Below, one piece after another: positions 8,049 to 15,602 of a stretch of 22,612 nucleotides of DNA. Origin of the DNA: Gammaproteobacteria bacterium (lineage in GTDB: Bacteria; Pseudomonadota; Gammaproteobacteria; Pseudomonadales; Litorivicinaceae); assembly GCA_002717305.1 (NCBI GenBank), contig PBDH01000047.1, forward strand, positions 1 through 22,612, in the 5' to 3' direction. The position numbers and the translations under genes are program-made. The first letter of the stretch is position 1; every line of letters begins with the position of its first letter. The notes below the pieces were generated by a model, which was not told where the DNA came from, made no database searches, and worked only from the letters and a program-made list of their open reading frames with translations.

Positions 8049-9938
8049 TCAGTTGGCCCGCTCGTCGAGGTTTAGGAAACGGAGTATTTTCCCATCAAGC
8101 TCTGCCTGCAATTTCTGATAGCGGCTACTTTCTGTTGCAGCCAGCGCTGGATTCGTGGCGAAGAACTCGGGATCTGACATTAGGGCCTCTAGTTTTTTTA
8201 TTTCTATCTCGAGCCGATCGATTTCGGAGCCGAGTGCTTCGTGTTCACGTTTCTCATGAAACGCAAGCTTTTTTTTAGGAGTATTTCTAGATTTTTGGTG
8301 GGTCACTTTTGAGACTTGGCATATATTCTCGCTCGAGAGCTGCTCAGGTCGTTGGCGAATCCAGTCGCTGTAGCCGCCAATATATTCGCGAAGCTGTTGG
8401 TCCGAGTCGAATGACCAAATACTGGTGACCACAGAGTCGAGGAAATCGCGATCATGGCTTATAACAATCAAGGTCCCCTTGAACCCAAGGAGAGTGTCTC
8501 TCAGCATATCGAGGGTTTCTAGATCTAGGTCGTTGGTTGGCTCGTCCATTATCATTAAATTTGCGGGCTTCAAGAAGAGTCGAGCCAATACGAGCCGATT
8601 CCGCTCCCCACCCGATAGCATGCGGGTAGGGCCTCTCGCTCTTTCCGGAGAGAATAGGAAATCCTGCAGGTAGCCGATCACATGCTTTTTGCCGCTGCCG
8701 ACCTCAACAAAATCTGAGCCGTGTTGCAGGTTATCTATGACTGTTGCATCGTCGTCCAAGGTCTCCCTCAGTTGATCGAAGAGAGCAATTTTCAAATTAG
8801 TTCCGAGCTTGATAGTTCCTGAGCTTTGTTTGATTTGTCCGAGCAACGTTTTAATAAGGGTACTTTTCCCCGCGCCATTGGGGCCGATCACTCCAATACG
8901 GTCACCGCGTAGGACGGTGGTTGAAAAACTATCGAACAGCTTTTCCTCGCCTAACGTCAGGCCTAGTTTTTTAGCTTCAATAACAAGACGGCCCGACTTT
9001 GATGCATCGACCAGTGACAATTCAGCTGTCTGTTGGCGCTCGCGGCGAGCAGTTCTCTCGCGTCGGAGCTGTTCGAGTGCACGAACCCGGCCCTCATTTC
9101 TGGTTCGCCGAGCCTTGATCCCCTGTCGGATCCACTCCTCCTCTTTGGCTAGCTTTTTGTCGAATGCGGCGAATTGATCGGCTTCTGCGAGTAATTCTTG
9201 GTCACGACGTTCCAAATAAGTGTGATAATCGCAGTCATAGCTCCGCAGGACACCACGGTCTAAGTCCACGATACGGGTCGCCAAGGCGTCGAGGAATCGA
9301 CGATCGTGGGTAATAAAAAGAACGGTGCCCTGAAATAATTTGATCTGTTTTTCTAGCCATTCTATCGCGGGTATATCCAAATGGTTTGTCGGTTCATCAA
9401 GGAGCAATAAATCAGGCTCAATTACCAACGCTTGGGCGAGAAGCACTCGTCGTTTCATGCCACCCGATAGGGTATTGAATTGTGTTTCTGGAACGAGATC
9501 GAATCTTGACAGTGTTTGATCGACCATCTGTTCCACTTGCCAACCATTCGCAGCCTCCAAGGCGTGCTGACACTCCTCGAGTTCTTGTAGGTTCTGTTCT
9601 GTCGGATCTTCAGAAATAGATGCCAATACTCGATGATACCTTTCAAGAAGAGGTGTTAGTTTTCCGAGACCAGAGGCCACGACTTCGAATATTGTGCCGT
9701 CGGTGCCTGCCGGGACGTCTTGTACTAGACGTGCAATCTTTAGTTGTGCACTTTTATTTATTTCCCCGGAGTCCGCGTGAATTTCACCCGCGATGAGCTT
9801 CAATAGTGTTGATTTCCCGGCGCCATTGCGACCCAGTAATCCGATACGTTCTTTTGGCTGGATTCTTAGGTTTAAGTCGTTGAGGATTGCTGGTCCGCCA
9901 AAACTTATTTTAATGCCCTGGAGGGATAAGATACTCAA
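8049..9938 (-). CDS. uup: ABC-F ATPase Uup
   Basis: A 629-residue cytoplasmic protein with two ABC ATPase domains and no membrane segments. The first Walker A is GRNGAGKST and its signature LSGGMKRRV; the second is GPNGAGKST with LSGGERNRL. A basic linker rich in Arg lies between them. The last 75 residues form a charged coiled coil (EKREHEALGSEIDRLEIEI and following), which distinguishes Uup from the other ABC-F proteins. Uup proteins act on ribosomes and are linked in E. coli to suppression of transposon excision. Its ATG overlaps the trmL stop by 4 bp. Confidence 0.95.
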   Translation of the reverse strand: MSILSLQGIKISFGGPAILNDLNLRIQPKERIGLLGRNGAGKSTLLKLIAGEIHADSGEINKSAQLKIARLVQDVPAGTDGTIFEVVASGLGKLTPLLERYHRVLASISEDPTEQNLQELEECQHALEAANGWQVEQMVDQTLSRFDLVPETQFNTLSGGMKRRVLLAQALVIEPDLLLLDEPTNHLDIPAIEWLEKQIKLFQGTVLFITHDRRFLDALATRIVDLDRGVLRSYDCDYHTYLERRDQELLAEADQFAAFDKKLAKEEEWIRQGIKARRTRNEGRVRALEQLRRERTARRERQQTAELSLVDASKSGRLVIEAKKLGLTLGEEKLFDSFSTTVLRGDRIGVIGPNGAGKSTLIKTLLGQIKQSSGTIKLGTNLKIALFDQLRETLDDDATVIDNLQHGSDFVEVGSGKKHVIGYLQDFLFSPERARGPTRMLSGGERNRLVLARLFLKPANLMIMDEPTNDLDLETLDMLRDTLLGFKGTLIVISHDRDFLDSVVTSIWSFDSDQQLREYIGGYSDWIRQRPEQLSSENICQVSKVTHQKSRNTPKKKLAFHEKREHEALGSEIDRLEIEIKKLEALMSDPEFFATNPALAATESSRYQKLQAELDGKILRFLNLDERAN

Positions 9939-10399
9939 TGACGGCTCCCTGAGAATTTCAATTGCCGCCAGGCTTCATAAAGAACGATCGCAACTGAATT
10001 GGATAGATTGAGGCTCCGATTATTCGGAGACATAGGGATTCGAATGACCTCTGTTACAGCCGGATTCTCTCGAATTTCTGCAGGAAGCCCCCGTGTTTCA
10101 GGCCCAAAAAGTAGGATGTCGTTCTTTTCGTATGAGACAGCCTCATAGGAAATGGAACCTTTTGTGGACAGGGCAAAAAGTCGCTGTGAGCTCGCGTTAA
10201 TGTAGTCTTCCCATGAATCAAACTCAGTGACTCGCGCCAGATCACGATAGTCGAGCCCGGATCGTCTGACTGATTTTTCGTCCAGAGAGAACCCAAGCGG
10301 TTTAATCAGATGCAGTTGGCTGCCTGTGTTGGCACACAGGCGGATGATATTACCGGTATTCGGCGGAATTTCTGGTTGATATAGGCAGACTGTAAACAT
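9935..10399 (-). CDS. trmL: tRNA (cytidine/uridine-34 2'-O)-methyltransferase TrmL
   Basis: A 154-residue SPOUT-fold methyltransferase that modifies the wobble base of tRNA-Leu isoacceptors using S-adenosylmethionine. The three conserved blocks are present: PEIPPNTGNIIRLCANT near the N-terminus, LLFGPETRGLP in the middle, and IPMSPNNRSLNLSNSVAIVL at the C-terminus, which form the knot and cofactor pocket. Length equals the typical TrmL (about 155). It is the upstream member of a translationally coupled trmL-uup pair and is divergent from the pirin gene. Confidence 0.96.
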   Translation of the reverse strand: MFTVCLYQPEIPPNTGNIIRLCANTGSQLHLIKPLGFSLDEKSVRRSGLDYRDLARVTEFDSWEDYINASSQRLFALSTKGSISYEAVSYEKNDILLFGPETRGLPAEIRENPAVTEVIRIPMSPNNRSLNLSNSVAIVLYEAWRQLKFSGSRH

Positions 10400-10529
10400 G
10401 GCGAGAAGATACGCGCCTTCCCCATGAAAAGAAAGTCGGCTTGAACCCTTCCAAAATGGAACGAATCCAACGTCTAGGGTGGCCTTTTTAAATCCCTGAA
10501 TCTTGGAAAAAATGAAGGGTGAAAAGGTT

Positions 10530-11399
10530 ATGAAATCTATCGAAATACAAATTGTTCCGCGTACATCCGATATTGGAAATCTGGAGGTAAAGCGCGCATT
10601 ACCATCGAGAGAGAGGCGTTCCGTCGGGTCTTTTATGTTCTGGGATCAGTTTGGACCAGGCGAGCTACTAGAGAACGAAGGTATAGACGTGCGCCCTCAC
10701 CCTCACATCGGACTGGCAACAATCACCTACTTGTTCAATGGATCGATGCAACACCGTGACAGTCTTGGTAACGACGTTGTCATCGGTCCGGGTGCCGTGA
10801 ATTTAATGATCGCAGGTTCTGGGATTGTTCATTCAGAGCGATCCGACCAGGCGTCGAGACAGGGTGTTGCAAAGCTCTTCGGTATTCAAAGCTGGCTCGC
10901 CCTTCCTATATCGTTGGAAGAGACAGCGCCAGACTTTATGCGCTACGGTCAGCCTGTTCTACCAACATTCACAGACCAGGGAGTTGAAGGTCGGGTATTG
11001 CTTGGGACATGGCACACGTTGTGTAGCCCAGTCTCTTTTCCCTCTGACTCGTTATACGTGGATCTGCAGATGAAGCCAGCTAGTCACGTATACTTTCCAA
11101 GAGATTATCACGAGCGTGCTGTCTTCAGCGCCGTTGGCCCTATCGAGGTTGACGGGATTCTCTACCCTGCATCACAGCTTTTGGTACTTAAACCTGATCG
11201 CGATGTGCTGATATGTGCGCCCGAGGGTGCAAGGGTACTTCTTTTCGGCGGTGAGCCACTTGATGCACCGCGATACCTTTGGTGGAACTTTGTGTCATCC
11301 GATAAAGACCGGATTGAGCAAGCGAAGTCGGATTGGGTGCAAGGAAAATTTGATCGGGTAACAGGTGACAATGAATTCATCCCATTACCAGATAAATAG
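10530..11399 (+). CDS. Pirin-family bicupin protein
   Basis: A protein of about 289 residues with the pirin N-terminal cupin: ERRSVGSFMFWDQFGP, then the metal-binding RPHPHIGL and the later IVHSE. These supply the three His and one Glu that bind iron in pirins. The C-terminal cupin follows (GRVLLGT to the end). Bacterial pirins include quercetin dioxygenases and redox-linked regulators; sequence alone does not decide. Start choice is uncertain: 10530 (ATG, GAAGGG upstream) gives the family-typical N-terminus, while the ATG at 10512 and TTG at 10503 are in frame. It stands alone, divergent from trmL. Confidence 0.9.
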   Translation: MKSIEIQIVPRTSDIGNLEVKRALPSRERRSVGSFMFWDQFGPGELLENEGIDVRPHPHIGLATITYLFNGSMQHRDSLGNDVVIGPGAVNLMIAGSGIVHSERSDQASRQGVAKLFGIQSWLALPISLEETAPDFMRYGQPVLPTFTDQGVEGRVLLGTWHTLCSPVSFPSDSLYVDLQMKPASHVYFPRDYHERAVFSAVGPIEVDGILYPASQLLVLKPDRDVLICAPEGARVLLFGGEPLDAPRYLWWNFVSSDKDRIEQAKSDWVQGKFDRVTGDNEFIPLPDK

Positions 11400-11612
11400 C
11401 TCGAGATATTGTTTTGATTTAATCTGCAGGCGTTTAAATTAGACGAAGCGACTTTTTTAGTAGCTGATTCTGAGTGAATGGGGCGGAACGCGGGATCAAC
11501 CAATCGCTTAAAAAATTTTGAAGTAACTCTTTGGAAAATGCACGCGTCGTATCATAAGTCCACCAAGGGCTAAGACTTCGAAATCAAACGCTCATACACT
11601 ACGGAAAGCAAG

Positions 11613-11619
11613 TAGGAGG
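11613..11619 (+). promoter_or_regulatory. Strong ribosome-binding site setting a GTG start
   Basis: TAGGAGG lies five bases before the GTG at 11625 and fixes the start of the PHP phosphatase gene, whose frame has no earlier ATG in the right place. Confidence 0.75.
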
Positions 11620-11624
11620 CAAGA

Positions 11625-11978
11625 GTGAGGCATCTGACCGATACGCACGCGCATTCAGTGGCCAGCACACATGCATATTCTACTGTCGAGGAGTATTTTC
11701 GTGCAGCTTCAGAGAAAGGATTACAGTTATTCAGTATCACTGATCATGGCCCAGAGATGCCAGATTCACCGCATCCGTGGCACTTCGGGAACATGCGAGT
11801 ACTGCCGCGCCTGCGGTACGGAGTAGCAATGCTTCGCGGGGTTGAGGCTAATATTCTAGCTTCAGCAGAGCGTCGTCTTGACGTAAACGATACTCTGATG
11901 AGTTTCATGGACTTCGGCATCGCGAGCTTTCATGAGCCCGTGTTTAAGCCAACCGCAAAGAACATACCAAGGCCATGA
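11625..11978 (+). pseudogene. ycdX: PHP-domain phosphatase (YcdX family), 5' half before a frameshift
   Basis: Encodes the N-terminal 117 residues of a YcdX-like PHP phosphohydrolase. Metal-binding motifs are in order: DTHAHSVASTHAYS, ITDHGPEM, LRGVEAN and ASFHEPVF. The frame then leaves the family sequence (KNIPRP) and stops at TGA 11976-11978. Adding one base after AAG (11958-11960) restores AKEHTKAMIAAMETG, which joins the second half exactly as in E. coli YcdX. The start is GTG with a strong Shine-Dalgarno sequence. This is either a genuine one-base deletion, a sequence error, or a gene split into two coupled polypeptides, because the stop overlaps the next ATG (ATGA). Confidence 0.88.
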
Positions 11979-12418
11979 TCGCAGCGATGGAGACCGGCCT
12001 CATTCAGATTATTGGTCATCCTGGTAATCCAAATTATCCCATTAATATTGAGGATGTTGTTCGTGCAGCGAGGGATAATAATGTATTAGTTGAAATCAAT
12101 AACTCTTCCTTTATCAGCTCGCGATTGGGTAGTGAGCCATACTGTATGCAGATACTGGAGACCGTGCAAAGGTTGGACTGGAAAGTCGCATTATCGAGCG
12201 ATTCCCATGTCCATTACACGGTCGGTGATGTTGGCGTCGCACTCGAAAAAATAAACCAGATCGGGTTTTCTGAGAAAAATATAACTACACTCAACGCGCG
12301 AAGCCTACTGGAGTTCCTTGCCGAGCATGGTAAGTCTGTGGCCCGAGAACTTTCTGTCTGGTTGGATTCGGTCGAATCTGCTGAAATCACTGAACCTAAA
12401 AATGAGAAGCTTTATTGA
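11975..12418 (+). pseudogene. ycdX: PHP-domain phosphatase (YcdX family), 3' half after a frameshift
   Basis: The 147-residue frame continues the YcdX family sequence from MIAAMETG onward. It contains the remaining metal-binding motifs GHPGNPNYP, VEINNSSF and SSDSHVHYTVG, and reaches the normal C-terminus with an extra charged tail. The halves together make a protein of about 260 residues, near family length. The ATG at 11975 overlaps the stop of the first half, so reinitiation could make a separate C-terminal polypeptide. Since the metal site needs ligands from both halves, activity would require their association. No Shine-Dalgarno sequence is obvious before this ATG. Confidence 0.88.
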
Positions 12419-12498
12419 GGCGGCTATAGAAATGCCTCCTCTTCGGCTTTCGGACCCTGAGCCGTGTACTCAGTGGCAACTCACAGAGAATGATGTAA

Positions 12499-13257
12499 AT
12501 GGAACTTGCAGGTCTGGAGATACTTCTACTCATCTTCGTCGCCTTACTAGCTGGGGCAATTAATACAGTCGCTGGTGGTGGATCAAATCTTGTCTTACCA
12601 ACCCTAATGATTATGGGAATGCCACCGGAGGTGGCGAATGCAACTAATCGCGTTGGGATATTAGTGGAATCAGTGGTTGCGGTTTCTGAGTTTAAACGAC
12701 ATGACAGGCTAGAGACTTTAGATCTCAGAGCGATCTTGGTGCCAATGGCTATTGGCGGGCTTTTCGGTTCTCTCGCGGCCGCTTTTGCTCCCCCAGAGAT
12801 TCTGAAACCGCTGCTGATCGGTACGATGATCTTCATGTCGCTTCTCATCTTATTGCGACCAGCGGTAGTGTCGCCCCCGACCGGCACCGCTATCCGTCGA
12901 GTCAGCGAAACACCATCCGCATTGCTCGGTCTTTTTATTGCTGGGTTTTATGGAGGATTTATTCAGGCAGGTGTTGGATTTTTATTACTCGCGTCAATCG
13001 CTGGAACCTTGCGTTATGACATTGTCAGGGCTAACGCAATTAAGCTCGTTTGTACCCTCGTTTTCACTGCAGTGTCGCTTGCGGTCTTTATTTGGCAAGA
13101 TCAGGTGGCATGGTTCGTGGGATTTATCTTGTCTTTAGGATACGTGGCAGGGGCCTATCTTGGCGTCAAGCTCGCGGTCTACACAGATCCGATAACACTT
13201 CGGTGGTTTCTTTTTGCGGCTTCTCTGCTCGCAGGCGGAGCAGCCTTAATGTCGTGA
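12499..13257 (+). CDS. TauE/SafE (TSUP) family permease
   Basis: A 252-residue inner-membrane protein with about eight hydrophobic segments and the duplicated TSUP motifs AGAINTVAGGGSNLVLPTL near the N-terminus and GFYGGFIQAGVGFLLL in the second half. The family exports sulfite, sulfoacetate or other organic anions, and some members have unknown substrates. It lies 80 bp after the PHP gene on the same strand. Nothing in the neighbourhood indicates sulfur metabolism, so the substrate stays open. Confidence 0.92.
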   Translation: MELAGLEILLLIFVALLAGAINTVAGGGSNLVLPTLMIMGMPPEVANATNRVGILVESVVAVSEFKRHDRLETLDLRAILVPMAIGGLFGSLAAAFAPPEILKPLLIGTMIFMSLLILLRPAVVSPPTGTAIRRVSETPSALLGLFIAGFYGGFIQAGVGFLLLASIAGTLRYDIVRANAIKLVCTLVFTAVSLAVFIWQDQVAWFVGFILSLGYVAGAYLGVKLAVYTDPITLRWFLFAASLLAGGAALMS

Positions 13258-13288
13258 ACTTATTTTCGCGAGTTGAATCGAGTGCTCG

Positions 13289-13633
13289 TTAACTCATCAC
13301 CAACCAAATAATCACCGCCACGATGACCGCACCCACGATATACTTCATCGTTGGACCAGCTTCATCATCTAACCCATCGCTCGCCGGCGCGTGCTGCGGG
13401 GTGGTTGTTGATGCCTTCTCTGGTTGAGGCGCCGCACCAGCTACTGCCTTTGGTTTTGGCTTCGATTTGGACGCCGACGCCCCGCTGGAGGAAGCTTTCT
13501 TTCCTTTTAACTTGCTTTCGACCGCCGACGCTGTTCGATCCATTTTCTTGGCGATGTCACTGAAAGATGCGCCTTCGCCCATCATAGTGTTGGCTGTTTC
13601 TAACTCTTCTGTTGTCCAGCGACGTGGAGGCAT
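13289..13633 (-). CDS. Myb/SANT-like domain protein with C-terminal membrane anchor
   Basis: A 114-residue protein in three parts. Residues 1-45 (PPRRWTTEELETANTMMGEG, then SDIAKKMDRTASAVESKL) resemble a Myb/SANT or GcrA-type three-helix DNA-binding domain. Residues 46-93 are a low-complexity linker rich in Ala, Ser, Lys and Pro. Residues 96-113 (KYIVGAVIVAVIIWLVM) form a single hydrophobic helix ending the protein, without a signal peptide, so the protein would be tail-anchored with its DNA-binding-like domain in the cytoplasm. AAGGGAG lies about nine bases before the ATG. I know no characterised relative. It converges with the TSUP gene and diverges from two very small genes. Confidence 0.75.
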   Translation of the reverse strand: MPPRRWTTEELETANTMMGEGASFSDIAKKMDRTASAVESKLKGKKASSSGASASKSKPKPKAVAGAAPQPEKASTTTPQHAPASDGLDDEAGPTMKYIVGAVIVAVIIWLVMS

Positions 13634-13828
13634 CTCTTAAAACTCCCTTAGTTCTAGTTGATTGATGATTCATTGAACGCTATATCTGAATCCTATGCAT
13701 TATAGCTGATGATTTGATATCCGGCGAATGCTACCAATTCCGGGAGTTCGACTCCAACAATTTGGATGGTTTCGTGTTTATTGGTAGGGTCGTGTTTTTA
13801 AATAGTCCTAACAATATCCGGAGGCCAT

Positions 13829-13963
13829 GTGTCTGATGAAAGCCGAATAAAGGAGTTTCTTGAGCTCCGTGCTCGCGTTAAGAAGGGCCCAAAACAAATA
13901 GCGGCCGTGATTAAAAAGTGGATGGCTGAGGACGTTACCCCGAAAAAAAAACCCAAGAAATAA
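13829..13963 (+). CDS. Small basic protein, 44 residues, unknown
   Basis: A short frame starting at GTG, four bases after a strong GGAGG (13820-13824); the overlapping ATG at 13827 stops after seven codons. The product is charged and ends in a lysine-rich tail (TPKKKPKK). Its middle, GPKQIAAVIKKWMAED, resembles by eye the C-terminal tail of the flagellar M-ring protein FliF, which binds FliG, but no flagellar genes are present and this may be coincidence. A second small gene starts 10 bp after its stop, with its own ribosome-binding site. The function is unknown; the strong ribosome-binding site and tandem arrangement support a real gene. Confidence 0.55.
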   Translation: MSDESRIKEFLELRARVKKGPKQIAAVIKKWMAEDVTPKKKPKK

Positions 13964-13973
13964 AGGATATGGC

Positions 13974-14138
13974 ATGACCGAAAGGCACTCGTTCTTGCAG
14001 AAAGTGTGGTGGTGGATCGTGACTCTGTTTTTACTAACACAAGACATAGATGACGTGATTGCTCGGCTTCAGGCTAGGCAAGCCTGCGTAAAGGGCGCGT
14101 GTGATCTACCTAAGGGCACTAAAAAGCCGCAAGAATAA
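13974..14138 (+). CDS. Small single-pass membrane protein, 54 residues, unknown
   Basis: Starts at ATG 13974 with AAAGGA about eight bases upstream, overlapping the end of the previous small gene. Residues 12-22 are strongly hydrophobic with three consecutive tryptophans (WWWIVTLFLL). They are followed by an acidic and amphipathic stretch (TQDIDDVIARLQARQ) and two cysteines (ACVKGACD). It probably sits in the inner membrane as a bitopic protein. It is likely cotranscribed with the 44-residue gene. I do not recognise a family. Confidence 0.52.
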   Translation: MTERHSFLQKVWWWIVTLFLLTQDIDDVIARLQARQACVKGACDLPKGTKKPQE

Positions 14139-14241
14139 ATCACCCAGATGTACCTAGTTACGGAGTTCTTATATTTTTTAACATACTGATAAATCGTGGA
14201 GTTCACAGTGCCGTTGAACGAAATTGACGAGAGGGCAACCT

Positions 14242-14433
14242 GTGCCGAAGAAACAATGTGAAGTCGAGGCCTTGGTTCGAGGCGCGCATGATCAAATCAA
14301 TGTAGGACTGATGAGGCTAAACGCGGACCAATTGCTTGATGGCCTGGCATGGAATCAAGCCAATTATGGCAAGCTTGATGTGGAACAGTTTTCAGAAATG
14401 GCTCTCGACTTGCATGAGAAGAAAGATCAATGA
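14242..14433 (+). CDS. Small protein, 63 residues, unknown
   Basis: The frame opens at TTG 14224, but GTG 14242 is preferred because GAGAGGG lies about seven bases before it. The product (PKKQCEVEALVRGAHDQINV and onward) is soluble and predicted helical, with no signal peptide. Its stop overlaps the ATG of the chalcone-isomerase-like gene (ATGA at 14430-14433), so the two are probably translationally coupled. I do not recognise the family. Confidence 0.65.
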   Translation: MPKKQCEVEALVRGAHDQINVGLMRLNADQLLDGLAWNQANYGKLDVEQFSEMALDLHEKKDQ

Positions 14434-14969
14434 TCTCCACGGTAACTCAATCGATTAAAATTTGTCTAAAATTCGTTGCTGCATTAACACTTGCTGTGAG
14501 CGCTCATGGTTCCTCTCTCGAGCGTGCCTGGACGCCGGATCTGGTGCTATTGGGAGAAAGCCGCTTACAAGTCTTATTTTGGGAAATATACGATGCAAGT
14601 TTTTATGCGACAAACGGGGTCTACGACCCAGAAAAATCCTTTGCATTATCTTTGACCTATCTTCGTGGATTCTCTGGATCTGACATCGCGCAACGTTCTG
14701 TTGATGAAATTCGACGTCAGGGGTTCTCTGATGAGACAGTGTTAGCATCTTGGATGGCGCAGTTGGATGCCATCTTTCCGGATGTGGTCGAGGGTGACCG
14801 GATTACCGGGATCAGTCAGCCTTCCGAAGGGACGCGATTCTTCCTAAACGGCGAATTGATTGGAACGATCACAGATCAGAATTTAAGCAGACGATTCTTT
14901 GACATTTGGTTGTCAGAGAAGACATCTGAGCCTGGTATGCGTGATTTACTTTTGGGAATCAATAGATAA
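14430..14969 (+). CDS. Exported chalcone isomerase-like protein
   Basis: A 179-residue protein with an N-terminal signal peptide (hydrophobic 8-24, likely cleavage near AHG-SSL) and a domain resembling the bacterial chalcone-isomerase-like family. Typical elements are GESRLQVLFWEIYDASFYA, the LSLTYLRGFSG strand-turn, and GTRFFLNGELIGTI. Bacterial members usually lack the catalytic residues of the plant enzyme and are thought to bind fatty acids or other lipophiles in the periplasm. It overlaps the DUF3833 lipoprotein gene by one base (TAATG). These two families occur together in many proteobacteria beside cyclopropane fatty acid synthase genes, which are not in this window. Confidence 0.85.
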   Translation: MISTVTQSIKICLKFVAALTLAVSAHGSSLERAWTPDLVLLGESRLQVLFWEIYDASFYATNGVYDPEKSFALSLTYLRGFSGSDIAQRSVDEIRRQGFSDETVLASWMAQLDAIFPDVVEGDRITGISQPSEGTRFFLNGELIGTITDQNLSRRFFDIWLSEKTSEPGMRDLLLGINR

Positions 14970-15499
14970 TGAACAAAATATGTTTCATTCTAATTATGGC
15001 GGCGGGCCTAGCCGGTTGTGCCACAAGTCTAGACGGAGAGCGCTATCGATCAGTCGGGCCGAGCTTTGATTTGTTTGAGTTTTTCAATGGCACTGTGAGG
15101 GCGTGGGGTCTCGTTCAGAACAAGGGCGGCGAGGTAGTCCAGAAGTTTGAGGTTGATATTCGGGGTACTGTCGCAGGAAATCGAATAACACTTGATGAAA
15201 CGTTTTCATATGCAATCGGAACAGGGCCCGAAAAACGGGTATGGAAAGTTGACAGGCTTGATAACGGAAAATACCGGGGTGTCGCTGACGATGTGCTAGG
15301 AGAGGCGACTGGGTCGGTTTACGGTAACGCTTTCCGTTGGTCATATAGGATGGAGATTCCGGTCGAAAATACCCTGTATGAGGTTGGCTTTGAGGATTGG
15401 TTTTGGGCGATTGACGATCGGCGCTTACTTAACCGTTCTTACATACAAAAATTTGGGTTTGATATGGCAGAAGTCACAATTTTTATGGAGCGCCAGTGA
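14969..15499 (+). CDS. DUF3833-family lipoprotein
   Basis: A 176-residue protein with a type II signal peptide: LIMAAGLAGC gives a lipobox with Cys17, so it is lipid-anchored. The body contains the DUF3833 features: GPSFDLFEFFNGTVRAWGL, the KRVWKVDRL strand, and GSVYGNAFRWSYRMEIPV. A lipocalin-like beta barrel is likely. It is directly coupled to the chalcone-isomerase-like gene. The role is uncharacterised; genomic association elsewhere points to envelope lipid metabolism or light and singlet-oxygen response. Confidence 0.9.
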   Translation: MNKICFILIMAAGLAGCATSLDGERYRSVGPSFDLFEFFNGTVRAWGLVQNKGGEVVQKFEVDIRGTVAGNRITLDETFSYAIGTGPEKRVWKVDRLDNGKYRGVADDVLGEATGSVYGNAFRWSYRMEIPVENTLYEVGFEDWFWAIDDRRLLNRSYIQKFGFDMAEVTIFMERQ

Positions 15500-15602
15500 G
15501 TGACAGGATGCCTGAATTCATCCAACCTAGCCTAAAAGACCCTCGCTTGGGCAGACCGCTAATAGTCCGCATCAACTTGGGATCTAGGTCTGGAGGCGTT
15601 GC

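Noticed and set aside
11955..11978. Programmed -1 frameshifting in the PHP gene
   Set aside because: There is no X XXY YYZ heptamer and no obvious downstream stimulatory hairpin; mutation or sequence error is simpler.
13743..13755. GGAGT-TCG-ACTCC hairpin resembling a tRNA T arm
   Set aside because: No acceptor or anticodon arm can be formed around it and there is no T run, so it is neither a tRNA remnant nor a clear terminator.
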